Below are positions 19,127-28,406 of a stretch of 64,000 bases of DNA, one piece after another. Below the pieces are notes generated by a model. The model was not told the DNA's origin. It saw only the letters and a program-made list of their open reading frames with translations, and ran no database searches. The number at the start of each line of letters is the position of its first letter. Position 1 is the stretch's first letter. Source of the stretch: Polaribacter filamentus (GTDB lineage: Bacteria > Bacteroidota > Bacteroidia > Flavobacteriales > Flavobacteriaceae); NCBI RefSeq assembly GCF_002943715.1, contig NZ_MQUA01000013.1:62001-126000 (forward strand), read 5' to 3'. Both the position numbers and the translations under genes were made by a program.

Positions 19127-20719
19127 TTATTTTATCTTGTTTTTAGAGAAATACAGATACCATTGTGTAATTATTTCATTGTAATTTTTACATAATTGAT
19201 AGACTTTTAATTCGTTAACTGAAATTGAATCAAGCATTTTATCGGTAATAGGTTTGTAATTATTCCAATCGTTTTTTAGTAAAAATTTCTGTTTTATAAA
19301 AGTAGGCAAAATTGGTTTTATTTTCTCTTTTATTTTTTGAGTATGTATAGTTTTTTCTGATGGTTGCAATTCGCTTTCAAAGTAAATATTATTTGGCACA
19401 AAATAATTATTGATTAGGACATCATCAAAAAATGTTTTCATCAATTTATTTTTTACGGAAACTTTTTTAAAGAAGTCTAATAGTTCCTTGTCCCAAAAAG
19501 GAAATCGATGTTCAAAGCCGAAATAAGTATAAAAATTGGCCGAATTAAAAATATATTTGGCAATTTTTTCTTTGAGATCATAATCTTCAAAAACAGATGA
19601 AGGAATTTTCTCTAAGTAGTTTTTATCAAAACGAACTAACTTTTTTTCAACTTCGCTTTTTAAAATTTTCTTGTCTGATGCTGATAAAGGGTAATTAGTG
19701 AATTTCTGTTTAATTATTAAATCAGCAATTTCAGTGTGTTTTAAATTTTCTGGAATTACTTTTAAAAACTGACTTCCGCCTAATAAATCGCCTGCATAAC
19801 CAGGAATAAAGATAGAATCTTCTGGAATTAAATTCTTTTCTTTTAAGTATTTAACAGCAAAATATTCTTGCAAATTTGGCATGGAAGAAAGTTTACCAGC
19901 AAACTGTGCATATTCTTTAAATTCTGTTGTTTTTAAGTAACCGTCAATTAATTGAGTATCGTATTCAATAAAAATCCATTTAAAATTTAATTGTTCAGCT
20001 GTTTTTTTAGAATTTTCAATTTCAAAACTGTTTTTTCTGCCATACGTATAGCACAAAACATTTTTGTAATTGTATTTTTTTAACATCACAGCAATTAATC
20101 TCGAATCAAAACCACCGCTTAAAGGAATTACGACTGTTCTATTCTGTAATGAATCTATAAATCTGTTAAATGTATTTTCGAAAGCAAAAACAGCATTGTC
20201 TTTTAAAGTTTGATACGTATCTGAACTTTCTTTCTTTATGGCGTAAGAATAGAAAAAATCACTTTCAATTATTTCATTATTTTCTATGATCACATACTCG
20301 CTAGCTTGCACTTGAAAAACATTTTTTAACAATGTTTTTTTGCCGTGTGTATGATTGCATGCTTTAAATTCAATTTCTGATAATGGATCAAAATCATCAA
20401 GCTCAAAAGTGTCTTTCAGGTGAAAAATATCATCACTTAAGAATATTTTGTAGTTTTGAAATGTGTAAAAAATCGGGAAAGATCTTGTTAGATCAGAAGC
20501 AACATAAAGAGAATGATCATCCACAATTAGAATCGTAAAAACGCCATTTAATTTCTTTAAAATTTCCTTAAAACCGTACCTATTAGAGATGCTTGATAAG
20601 TAATTGAAGGCGTTTTCTTTTTCATAAAAAACAGCATCAACATAAAAATACCCTTTAAAAAAAAGAGAATCATTTTTAAACCATTGAAAGCCTTTGTTAT
20701 GTTTTAAAGTAATGTTCAT
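19127..20719 (-). CDS. Asparagine synthase-related protein without the glutaminase cysteine
   Basis: 530 residues: an N-terminal Ntn-hydrolase-like domain whose Cys nucleophile at position 2 is absent (starts MNITLKHN), and a C-terminal ATP-pyrophosphatase domain with the PLSGGFDSRL loop. Without Cys2 it cannot release ammonia from glutamine, so it probably forms an amide or acyl-adenylate with another amine donor. Homologues occur in flavobacterial surface-polysaccharide clusters. The same fold includes lasso-peptide cyclases, but the operon here is for polysaccharide. I use the ATG at 20719, one base after the flippase stop; the upstream TTG at 20734 would overlap that gene. Confidence 0.85.
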   Translation of the reverse strand: MNITLKHNKGFQWFKNDSLFFKGYFYVDAVFYEKENAFNYLSSISNRYGFKEILKKLNGVFTILIVDDHSLYVASDLTRSFPIFYTFQNYKIFLSDDIFHLKDTFELDDFDPLSEIEFKACNHTHGKKTLLKNVFQVQASEYVIIENNEIIESDFFYSYAIKKESSDTYQTLKDNAVFAFENTFNRFIDSLQNRTVVIPLSGGFDSRLIAVMLKKYNYKNVLCYTYGRKNSFEIENSKKTAEQLNFKWIFIEYDTQLIDGYLKTTEFKEYAQFAGKLSSMPNLQEYFAVKYLKEKNLIPEDSIFIPGYAGDLLGGSQFLKVIPENLKHTEIADLIIKQKFTNYPLSASDKKILKSEVEKKLVRFDKNYLEKIPSSVFEDYDLKEKIAKYIFNSANFYTYFGFEHRFPFWDKELLDFFKKVSVKNKLMKTFFDDVLINNYFVPNNIYFESELQPSEKTIHTQKIKEKIKPILPTFIKQKFLLKNDWNNYKPITDKMLDSISVNELKVYQLCKNYNEIITQWYLYFSKNKIK

Positions 20720-20720
20720 G

Positions 20721-21996
20721 TTAGTTATAGGCAATCTTCTTTTCTTTGGATGTTTTTAAAAGATAGATAAAAATAAGAATATTAAAAAGCATTCCAATTC
20801 CGGAAAAAAGTATCAAAGCTATAACGATACTATTGTAAAAATAGTATCCTGAGAATAATGCCAAAAATCTAAAAACCAATAAAAAAGCATCGAAAACAAC
20901 CATCGTTTTTTGTTTGTTTAAGATTAGAATTAACGGAGTTATTGGATTGCTTAAAAAACCAAAGAATAACCACGGAATTAAAATTCTTGAATACAAACCA
21001 ACGTCTGTCCAGTTTTCTCCAAAAATAATATCTAAATAAAAAGAAAGTATAAATAAAGGGATAAAAAGAAAGGAGCTAATAAATAATAAATGCTTAGCTG
21101 TTTTTAGAACCAACTCATGCAAGTTACCGTCATCATTATATATTTTACTTGCTTTATTAAAGAAAACTTGATTTATAGATTGCTGAAAAATGCCAACAGG
21201 AGCTCGTGTAAATTTAATGGCAAGTCCGTAAATTCCTGAGCTTGCCAAACCAAAATATTTGGTAATTAAAAGTACCGGTAATTCATTAGAAAGATTATTT
21301 GTTAGGTTGATAATCGTATTAAAAACAGGGATATCTTTATATCTTTTCGCTAAAAACAACATCCTTTTTAAGGATATTTCTTGTGATACATCTCGTATTG
21401 ATTTCAATGAGACTTTAATTAAAAATAACAATTGTAAAAATTACCAAACAACATCCCAGGAATTAACCCCAAAGAATTAAAAGAACTAAAACCAACAGCA
21501 ATTTGAGAAGAACTCATCACAGCCGATTTTGTTAACAAACCTTTAGAAATGTTTTTAAACATATTAGTTCTATTGTTCCAATAATCAAAAATTGAAACGC
21601 CTCCAAAAAGGAAAACACTCAGCGGTAATAAATAGATAAAATTAGCCAGTTCTGTAATATTAAAGAAATCAGCAATATTTTTATTAAAAAGAAGATTATT
21701 ATAAGTAATAATAGACAATAACTTACTAAGATAATAAAAGAAAAACCTGCTAAATTAATGGCGTCTGTATCCTTTTTTGGTAAAACAATAGCAAATTCAT
21801 ACTGTAATGTTGCTAAAGGCTTTAATATTAAAGTTGCTGATGAAAATAGCATGTAAATTCCAAAAAGTTCTGTAGAAAAAAGTCGGGTAAGTATTAAAAT
21901 AGATACGTAAATTATAACTTGACTCAAAGCAGATCCGGTTATCAATGTTAAAACATTTTTAACAAACTCTTTTTTTAAAAAAGAAAATAGTTGCAT
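20721..21996 (-). pseudogene. Wzx-type polysaccharide flippase, split into three frames
   Basis: Three consecutive open segments (21996-21619, 21718-21419, 21431-20721) together make one ~425-residue MATE/Wzx-like exporter with about 12 hydrophobic helices, e.g. LTRLFSTELFGIYMLFSSAT and PVLLITKYFGLASSGIYGLA. Each junction is repaired by one extra T on the coding strand: in the run at 21686-21690 (giving LIIIFFFNKNIADFFNI) and at 21436-21440 (giving FGNFLQLLFLIKV). Wzx proteins move lipid-linked oligosaccharide units across the inner membrane. It is the first gene of the minus-strand part of the cluster and diverges from yjjG. Confidence 0.85.
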
Positions 21997-22019
21997 ATTA
22001 CTAGTCTAATTATTGTTCT

Positions 22020-22027
22020 CAAATATA
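22020..22027 (-). promoter_or_regulatory. Candidate -7 promoter box for the flippase operon
   Basis: TATATTTG on the minus strand fits TAnnTTTG and lies 23 bp before the flippase start; it abuts the divergent yjjG start. Confidence 0.5.
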
Positions 22028-22720
22028 ATGGAAATGAAACATATACAGCACGTCTTTTTTGATTTAGATCACACTTTATGGGATTTTGAAAAAAACTCTG
22101 ATTTAGCTTTCAAAAAGGTTTTTGATAAGCAAAATATTACCATAGATTTAAATAGCTTTTTAGATATTTATAGACCTTTAAATCATCAATATTGGAAATT
22201 ATATAGAGAAGAAAAAGTAACGAAAGAAGAATTAAGGTACCAGCGATTAAAAAGAACCTTTGATGCTGTAAATTATGTTATCACAGATGAGTTGATTGAT
22301 GTAATTGCAATTGAATATGTCGATTTTATGCCAGATTTTAATCATTTGTTTGAGCATACTTTTGAAGTTTTAGACTATTTAAAGGAGAAGTATCAGCTGC
22401 ATATTATTACAAACGGATTTGAAGAAATTCAAACTAAAAAAATGCAATCTTCAAATATTTTACATTATTTCAAGAAAGTAATTACATCTGATTCTGTAGG
22501 AGTTAAAAAACCAAACCCTAAAGTTTTTAATTTTGCATTAGAGGTTGCAAATGCAAAAAAAGAAAATTCTATTATGATTGGCGATAATATTGAAGCAGAT
22601 ATTCAAGGAGCATTGGATGCTGGTATGCACGCAATTCATTTTAATTTTGTAGGAGAAGAAGTAAATAACCCTAGTTTTCCTAGTATAAAATCTCTTTTAG
22701 AATTAAAGCAATATCTTTAA
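22028..22720 (+). CDS. yjjG: YjjG family noncanonical pyrimidine nucleotidase (HAD hydrolase)
   Basis: HAD-superfamily phosphatase of about 230 residues acting on (non)canonical pyrimidine nucleotides. All motifs are present: FFDLDHTLWDF (nucleophile and acid/base Asp), ITNGFEE, the KKPNPKVF lysine and MIGDNIEADIQGA. The start is the ATG at 22028 or 22034 (MKHIQHVFFDLDHTLW, the better fit); an in-frame TTG at 22013 is unlikely. Confidence 0.93.
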   Translation: MEMKHIQHVFFDLDHTLWDFEKNSDLAFKKVFDKQNITIDLNSFLDIYRPLNHQYWKLYREEKVTKEELRYQRLKRTFDAVNYVITDELIDVIAIEYVDFMPDFNHLFEHTFEVLDYLKEKYQLHIITNGFEEIQTKKMQSSNILHYFKKVITSDSVGVKKPNPKVFNFALEVANAKKENSIMIGDNIEADIQGALDAGMHAIHFNFVGEEVNNPSFPSIKSLLELKQYL

Positions 22721-22755
22721 TTGAATTTACGTTTAAAATAAATAGAAAATATTTT

Positions 22756-23301
22756 ATGAAATCCCTCTTTAAAATAAGCATGTTTTTATGCTTTTTTGTC
22801 CTATCATCTTGCTATGAAAGTTTAGATTTTAATCAAGTAGATGACTATGTTTCTAAACCTGTTTTTACTTCAGCATTCACTTATTTTACTCTCGTACCAG
22901 CTCAATTCTTTGATTCAAATGGTACTCAAAAAAACAGTATTTCTGATATTACAAATTTTTATGGTTTTCAAAACACCTATGTTAAAGATAATCTTGTTAA
23001 GTTAGATTTTAGTGCAGAAATAAAAAATGAATTTGATAGAGAAGTAACAATTCAAGTTGATTTTTTAAACAATAGTGATATCGTTGTCTATTCTTTTACA
23101 CCTATTATAGTGGAAGCTGGTGACTTGAATTTAATATTTTTAGAAGAGATTGAAGTTGCATCACATCCAGCTATTTTAAACACAACCAAAGTAAATATTT
23201 TAACAACTATAGAAAACACAGGAACTCAAATGGATCCTAATGATATTAGTGAGCTTGTATTTAAATCATCAGTAACACTTTTCATAGAATCAGGTATTTA
23301 A
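22756..23301 (+). CDS. Hypothetical lipoprotein
   Basis: 181 residues with a lipoprotein signal peptide (FFVLSSCYE, lipobox Cys at 19). I do not recognise the remainder; it has a beta-rich pattern. It is the first gene of a tight three-gene operon (1-bp gaps) with a DUF5723-like outer-membrane protein and another exported protein, so it is probably part of an outer-membrane assembly. Confidence 0.8.
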   Translation: MKSLFKISMFLCFFVLSSCYESLDFNQVDDYVSKPVFTSAFTYFTLVPAQFFDSNGTQKNSISDITNFYGFQNTYVKDNLVKLDFSAEIKNEFDREVTIQVDFLNNSDIVVYSFTPIIVEAGDLNLIFLEEIEVASHPAILNTTKVNILTTIENTGTQMDPNDISELVFKSSVTLFIESGI

Positions 23302-23302
23302 A

Positions 23303-24673
23303 ATGAAGAAATTTTTATTTTTTATACTGGTTTTATCAGTCGTTAAAATTTCTGCGCAGAATAAACAAGTTTTATATGATTTTGCAGAATTACCTCAAAC
23401 ATTATTATTAAATCCAGGTGCTGAAACTAATTACAAATTCCATTTTGGAATGCCTTTTTTGTCAGGTTTTTCAATTGCTTATGGTTCTTCAGATGTGGTT
23501 TTAACAGATATTTTTGCCTTAGATAATAAAAATATTAAGGATAAAATTTCTACAATGTTAAACTCATTAAGTTCAAGATATTTTGTGAAGTTTAATAGCC
23601 AAATAGAAATTTTTAATGGTGGTTTTAGAGGTGACGAAAATACTTATTTTAGCTTTGGTTTTTATCAAGAAATAGATGCAATTACTTATTTTCCAAAAGA
23701 TTTTATAACGTTATTTAATGAAGGTAATAATGCGTATTTAAATAAAAACTTTAGTGTTTCTCAAATACTTTATAAATTAGATGTTTTAGGAGTTTTGCAT
23801 GCGGGAGTATCAAAAAAAATTAATGACCAATTAACGCTAGGAGGAAGGGTTAAAATATATTCGTCGGCTTTAAATATTGAATCGACAAATAATACAGGTA
23901 CTATTACTACCATTTTAGGAACTGATAATATTTACAAACATTATTTAAGTACTATAAATATAAATGCTAGAACTTCTGGTTTAGTAGTAGATGATGAATA
24001 TCAAGAAGATCCAAACGCGTATTTGAAAAATACTTTTTTAGGAGGTAATTTAGGAATTGGTTTCGATTGTGGATTTACGTTTCACATAAATCCACAATTA
24101 GAACTTTCTGCTAGTATGTTAGATTTAGGTTTTATAAATCATACAAAAGATATCAAAAACACTACAGCAAAAGGTAGCTTTGTTTTTGAAGGAGTAGAAT
24201 TCCTGTACGATTCAAATAATCAAACAAATTATTGGGGAGAAATTGATAAAAACTTTAAAGAACAATTGCCAACAGAGGATAACCAGGAATCTTATATTTC
24301 TTGGAGACCTGCAAAACTGAATGCTGCATTAAAGTATAGTTTTGGCGAAAGAAGAAGTAAATATTGCTACGATAATACCTATAAAGATTTTTATACGGAT
24401 GCTTTAGGCATTCAGCTTTACAGTGTTTTTAGACCATTAAGTCCGCAATTGGCACTTACTGGTTTTTATCAAAAATCAATTACTAATAAAATACATACAA
24501 AGGTAACGTACACCATAGATGATTTTTCGTATGCGAATATTGGAGCCGGACTTTCTGCACAATTTGGTAAGGTAAATTTGTATGGAATGGTAGACAATAT
24601 TTTAGAGTATTCAAATCTGTCAGCCGCGAATAGTTTATCTTTACAGGTAGGAATCAATCTAATATTTAATTAA
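23303..24673 (+). CDS. DUF5723-like outer membrane beta-barrel protein
   Basis: 456 residues with a signal peptide (MKKFLFFILVLSVVKISAQ). The opening LLLNPGAETNYKFHFGMPFLSGFSIAYGSS is typical of a Bacteroidota family of predicted outer-membrane barrels (DUF5723), and the C-terminus ends with a beta strand (SLSLQVGINLIFN). Function unknown. It sits one base after the lipoprotein gene and one base before the next gene. Confidence 0.85.
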   Translation: MKKFLFFILVLSVVKISAQNKQVLYDFAELPQTLLLNPGAETNYKFHFGMPFLSGFSIAYGSSDVVLTDIFALDNKNIKDKISTMLNSLSSRYFVKFNSQIEIFNGGFRGDENTYFSFGFYQEIDAITYFPKDFITLFNEGNNAYLNKNFSVSQILYKLDVLGVLHAGVSKKINDQLTLGGRVKIYSSALNIESTNNTGTITTILGTDNIYKHYLSTININARTSGLVVDDEYQEDPNAYLKNTFLGGNLGIGFDCGFTFHINPQLELSASMLDLGFINHTKDIKNTTAKGSFVFEGVEFLYDSNNQTNYWGEIDKNFKEQLPTEDNQESYISWRPAKLNAALKYSFGERRSKYCYDNTYKDFYTDALGIQLYSVFRPLSPQLALTGFYQKSITNKIHTKVTYTIDDFSYANIGAGLSAQFGKVNLYGMVDNILEYSNLSAANSLSLQVGINLIFN

Positions 24674-24674
24674 A

Positions 24675-25469
24675 ATGATAAAAAAAATACTCTTTTTTCT
24701 AGTTCTTTTGATAAGCGCTTCAGGTTTTAGTCAAGAAATAAATTTCGATAAATATCAATATATAGTGGTTGCAGATAAATTTGATTTTGTGAGTGAAACA
24801 GATCAATATCAAACAAGTTCGCTAACTAAATTTTTACTAGAAAAGAAGGGGTTTAAAGTTTTTTTAAATAGTGATAAGCTACCAAAAGATTTACAAGTTA
24901 ATAGATGTATAGCATTATTTGCAGCTATTAAAGACGATTCTAGCATGTTTACCATAAAAAATACTATAGAAATTAAAGATTGTTATGGGGAAATTTTATT
25001 TAGTTCTCAAGAGGGTAAAAGCAAAGAAAAAGATTATAAGAAAGGGTATCAAGAAGCTATAAGAAATGCTTATGAAACTATGACTGATTTTAACTATAGT
25101 TATAATCCTTTGCTAGTTGATGTTAAAAAGGATAAAAAAAATGAATTGTTCATCGCTGATATAGACAGTACTGCGAGGACTAAAACTCAAAAAGTTGTGA
25201 TGACTCCCGATGTTGAGATTGAAACAATAAAAGAAAAAATAATTGTTTCTAAGACTGTGGATGTTTTATACGCACAAATAAAAAATAACGGATTTCAATT
25301 AGTGAATACTGCACCAGAAGTGGTTTTTTTAATTTTAAAAACAAATGTGAAAAACGTTTTTATTATTCACGATAAAAACGGAATTTTATATAAACTAGGT
25401 GAAAAATGGGTTGCAGAGTTCTATGAAAAGAATCAATTAGTAACGAGAGAATATCAAATAAAATTCTAG
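24675..25469 (+). CDS. Conserved hypothetical exported protein
   Basis: 264 residues with a signal peptide (LVLLISASGFSQ). A conserved-looking N-terminal part (NFDKYQYIVVADKFDFV..TDQYQTSSLTKFLLEKKGF) is followed by charged repeats and a C-terminal domain that ends in beta strands. I do not know a function. Third gene of the operon; its last four bases overlap the convergent rarA gene. Confidence 0.8.
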   Translation: MIKKILFFLVLLISASGFSQEINFDKYQYIVVADKFDFVSETDQYQTSSLTKFLLEKKGFKVFLNSDKLPKDLQVNRCIALFAAIKDDSSMFTIKNTIEIKDCYGEILFSSQEGKSKEKDYKKGYQEAIRNAYETMTDFNYSYNPLLVDVKKDKKNELFIADIDSTARTKTQKVVMTPDVEIETIKEKIIVSKTVDVLYAQIKNNGFQLVNTAPEVVFLILKTNVKNVFIIHDKNGILYKLGEKWVAEFYEKNQLVTREYQIKF

Positions 25470-26737
25470 TAGTCGTATTTATTTTTCCATTTACTTTTTA
25501 AGGCGTCTTTAAACTGATTTTCTCTTGCATTGTTTCCGGGCTCATACAATTTTGTTCCAGAAATTTCATCAGGTAAAAATTCTTGTTCTACAAAATTATT
25601 AGGATACTCATGAGAATACTTGTAGTTTTTGCCATAATCTAAATCTTTCATCAATTTAGTGGGTGCATTTCTTAAATGCAATGGAATTGATAAATCACCT
25701 GTTTTTTGAACCAAACCTATTGCGTTATTTATCGCTAAATAAGAGGCATTACTTTTAGGAGAATTTGCTAAGTAAACGGCACACTGACTTAATATAATTT
25801 TAGATTCTGGATGACCAATAACTGAAACTGCCTGAAATGTATTGTTTGCTAAAATTAAAGCTGTAGGATTCGCGTTTCCAATATCCTCAGAAGCAGAAAT
25901 TAGTAATCTTCTTGCAATAAATTTCACATCTTCGCCACCTTCAATCATTCTAGCTAACCAATAAACAGCACCATTTGGATCACTTCCTCGTATCGATTTT
26001 ATAAATGCAGAAATAATATCATAATGTTGCTCACCAGTTTTATCATATCTAACTGTATTTTTTTGAATTTTCTCTAAAACAAGTTTGTTTGTAATTTCAA
26101 TTTCATCATCTGCAGAAACCAGTAATTCAAAAATATTTAAAAGTTTTCTTGCATCGCCGCCAGAAACCTGCAGCAGCGCATCCGTTTCTTTTAATGTAAT
26201 TTTTTTGGCTGATAAAAATGCATCTTTTTTAATAGCTCTGTGCAAAAGGGCAATTAAATCGGTTTTATCAAATGAATTTAAAATATAAACTTGACAACGC
26301 GAAAGTAGGGCAGGGATTACTTCAAAACTAGGGTTTTCTGTGGTCGCGCCAATTAAAGTTACCCAACCTTTTTCTACAGCGCCAAGTAAAGAATCTTGTT
26401 GAGATTTACTAAAACGATGAATTTCGTCAATAAATAAAATTGGATTTTTTGTTGTAAATAATCCGCCACTTTTTTTTGCTTTTTCAATGATTTCTCTTAC
26501 ATCTTTTACGCCAGAACTAATGGCACTTAAAGTGTAGAAAGGTCTTTTTGATTCCGTTGCAATAATATTAGCAAGCGTTGTTTTACCAATTCCGGGAGGT
26601 CCCCAAAGAATTAAAGACGGAATGATTCCTTGTTTTATCAATTTTGTTAAAACACCAGTTTTACCCACTAAATGTTGTTGACTAATATAATCTTCAAGCG
26701 TTTTAGGTCTAATTCTTTCTGCCAAAGGTTCATTCAT
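25466..26737 (-). CDS. rarA: Replication-associated recombination protein A (RarA/MgsA AAA+ ATPase)
   Basis: 423 residues with the RuvB/clamp-loader type AAA+ core: [21 protein letters not shown], Walker [12 protein letters not shown], Walker [10 protein letters not shown], sensor-1 [12 protein letters not shown], then the C-terminal tetramerisation region ([26 protein letters not shown]). It acts at stalled replication forks with SSB. The full usual length is present. Confidence 0.96.
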   Translation of the reverse strand: MNEPLAERIRPKTLEDYISQQHLVGKTGVLTKLIKQGIIPSLILWGPPGIGKTTLANIIATESKRPFYTLSAISSGVKDVREIIEKAKKSGGLFTTKNPILFIDEIHRFSKSQQDSLLGAVEKGWVTLIGATTENPSFEVIPALLSRCQVYILNSFDKTDLIALLHRAIKKDAFLSAKKITLKETDALLQVSGGDARKLLNIFELLVSADDEIEITNKLVLEKIQKNTVRYDKTGEQHYDIISAFIKSIRGSDPNGAVYWLARMIEGGEDVKFIARRLLISASEDIGNANPTALILANNTFQAVSVIGHPESKIILSQCAVYLANSPKSNASYLAINNAIGLVQKTGDLSIPLHLRNAPTKLMKDLDYGKNYKYSHEYPNNFVEQEFLPDEISGTKLYEPGNNARENQFKDALKSKWKNKYDY

Positions 26738-26741
26738 TTTG

Positions 26742-26749
26742 CAAAAATA
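26742..26749 (-). promoter_or_regulatory. Candidate -7 promoter box for rarA
   Basis: TATTTTTG on the minus strand fits TAnnTTTG and ends only four bases before the start codon, so a transcript from it would be leaderless or nearly so. Confidence 0.4.
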
Positions 26750-26813
26750 ACAAAGATTTTTGACAGAAATGTCATAATTTGGATTTGGTTAGATTTTTGT
26801 TATTTTAGGAGGG

Positions 26814-27521
26814 ATGAAAGACGTGCATACATTTAAATTTTCGAAGTCATTTTTACTAGTTCCGGTAGTATATTTGGTTTCAATTTGGGTTATTTATTTT
26901 ATTGAAATACAGTTTAACTTCAATTTTAATAAGTACGGCGTGTATCCTAGAACTTTTGAAGGTTTTAGAGGGGTCTTTTTAACACATTTTATCCATAGCA
27001 ATACAGGTCATCTTTTTAACAACTCGATTCCTTTATTCGTGCTTTTAAGTAGTCTTTTTTATTTTTATAAAGAAGTTGCTTATAAAGTTTTAGTATTTGG
27101 AGGTTTTTTTACAGGATTTATAACATGGATAATTGCTAGAGATTCTTTTCATATAGGTGCAAGCGGAATTGTGTACCTGCTTTTTAGTTTTGTTTTTTTT
27201 AGTGGAATGATAAGAAAACACTATCGATTAGTAGCTCTTTCTTTGATCATTATTTTTCTCTATGGAAGTATGATTTGGTACATTTTACCTATAAAAGAGG
27301 GCATGTCTTGGGAAGGGCATTTGTCTGGTTTTTTAACAGGATTTTTGTTCGCAATTATCCATAGAAAGAGAGGTATTGTAAGAGAAGAGTATCAATTTAA
27401 AGAAACAGATTTCGATTTACTTTTTGACGAACAGGGTAATTTTGCTCCACCAAAAATAGAAGAAGTAGAAGAAACACCAGTAAATTCAGAAGCTCATTCA
27501 GGTGAAAAAATAGTGGAATAA
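26814..27521 (+). CDS. Rhomboid family intramembrane serine protease
   Basis: 235 residues with six predicted membrane helices. The catalytic dyad is visible: Ser117 in HIGASGIVYLLF and His169 in WEGHLSGFLTGF; the HSNTGHLFNN segment (residues 61-70) is the conserved oxyanion region. The C-terminal 40 residues are soluble and acidic. The start ATG at 26814 follows a purine-rich AGGAGGG stretch, an unusually good ribosome binding site for this phylum. Confidence 0.93.
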   Translation: MKDVHTFKFSKSFLLVPVVYLVSIWVIYFIEIQFNFNFNKYGVYPRTFEGFRGVFLTHFIHSNTGHLFNNSIPLFVLLSSLFYFYKEVAYKVLVFGGFFTGFITWIIARDSFHIGASGIVYLLFSFVFFSGMIRKHYRLVALSLIIIFLYGSMIWYILPIKEGMSWEGHLSGFLTGFLFAIIHRKRGIVREEYQFKETDFDLLFDEQGNFAPPKIEEVEETPVNSEAHSGEKIVE

Positions 27522-27555
27522 TAAGAAAATAACGAGAAGAGTAGTTTCTATACTT

Positions 27556-28320
27556 TTAAGTTAACTGCTTTTTTTTACTCACAATGACGCGCTGTCTTAA
27601 AGTTTCATATAAAAAAGCGCCACAAGCCACAGAAACATTTAAAGAAGCAATTTCACCTAACAATGGTAATTTGGCTTTATAATCTACCATTTTAAGTACA
27701 GATGGGTTTACACCTTTATCTTCAGAACCCATTACAATAGCTATTGGTTGATTAAAGTTGATGTCATACACTAAATCATCAGTTTTCTCGGTTGCTGCAA
27801 CTGTCTTAATATCCGATGCTTGTAATAAATACAATGCATCTTTTATGTGATCTACTTTACAGATTGGTATTTTAAATGCAGCTCCAGCAGAAGTTTTTAC
27901 GGTTTCTGCATTTACGGGCGCACTTCCATTTTTCTGTATGATAATTCCGTTAACACCGGTACATTCTGCAGTTCTTATAATGGCCCCAAAATTACGAACA
28001 TCAGAAAGTTGATCTAAAACTAAAAACAAAGGAATTTTTTCGCTCTCAAGAGTTTCTTCTATCAGTCGTTCCAAATCATAAAAATCTATTGGTGATATCT
28101 GTGCAACTGCTCCTTGATGATTATTATTTTTAGATAATCTATCTAATTTTTCTACAGGGACCAAACTTGTAGTAATCTTCTTGTCTTTTATGATTTTGTC
28201 TAATTCGTAAAATAGATTTCCTCTTAATCCTTTTTGAAGGTATATTTTGTTGATTGTAGCCTCGCTTTCTATAGCTTCAATGATTGCTCTAATGCCAAAA
28301 ATAGTTGTATTGTCTTGCAT
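27556..28320 (-). CDS. rlmB: 23S rRNA (guanosine-2'-O-)-methyltransferase RlmB (SpoU/TrmH family)
   Basis: 254 residues. SpoU motifs are intact: motif 1 LSDVRNFGAIIRTAE, motif 2 VMGSEDKGV, motif 3 LPLLGEIASLNVSVACG; the N-terminal substrate-binding domain begins TTIFGIRAIIEAIES. It methylates G2251 of 23S rRNA by homology. I use the ATG at 28320; the 14-codon upstream extension crosses the promoter. A decayed copy of the first 65 codons lies 5.3 kb away at 33482-33682. Confidence 0.95.
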   Translation of the reverse strand: MQDNTTIFGIRAIIEAIESEATINKIYLQKGLRGNLFYELDKIIKDKKITTSLVPVEKLDRLSKNNNHQGAVAQISPIDFYDLERLIEETLESEKIPLFLVLDQLSDVRNFGAIIRTAECTGVNGIIIQKNGSAPVNAETVKTSAGAAFKIPICKVDHIKDALYLLQASDIKTVAATEKTDDLVYDINFNQPIAIVMGSEDKGVNPSVLKMVDYKAKLPLLGEIASLNVSVACGAFLYETLRQRVIVSKKKQLT

Positions 28321-28324
28321 GCTG

Positions 28325-28332
28325 CAAATGTA
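28325..28332 (-). promoter_or_regulatory. Candidate -7 promoter box for rlmB
   Basis: TACATTTG (minus strand) matches TAnnTTTG a few bases before the rlmB start. The decayed rlmB copy has TACATCTG at the same place, so the duplicated segment includes this promoter. Confidence 0.55.
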
Positions 28333-28352
28333 GATAAATAAATGCAAAAAAA

Positions 28353-28383
28353 AAACCATCTCAAATTAGTATTGAGACGGTTT
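28353..28383 (-). terminator. Terminator of SusCD operon 1
   Basis: Inverted repeat AAACCaTCTCAA / TTGAGAcGGTTT with A- and T-rich flanks, 24 bp past the SusD stop on the minus strand. It separates the operon from rlmB. Confidence 0.78.
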
Positions 28384-28406
28384 CTTTAAATAAATATTAA
28401 GAAAAT

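Noticed and set aside
19127..20719. Lasso cyclase partner for the peptide/kinase cluster
   Set aside because: It lies 10 kb away, inside a polysaccharide operon with 0-1 bp gaps, and no lasso protease is present.
17624..21996. Phase variation of the polysaccharide genes by homopolymer slippage
   Set aside because: The runs are only 3-6 bases long, too short for usual slippage switches, and similar losses occur in secY.
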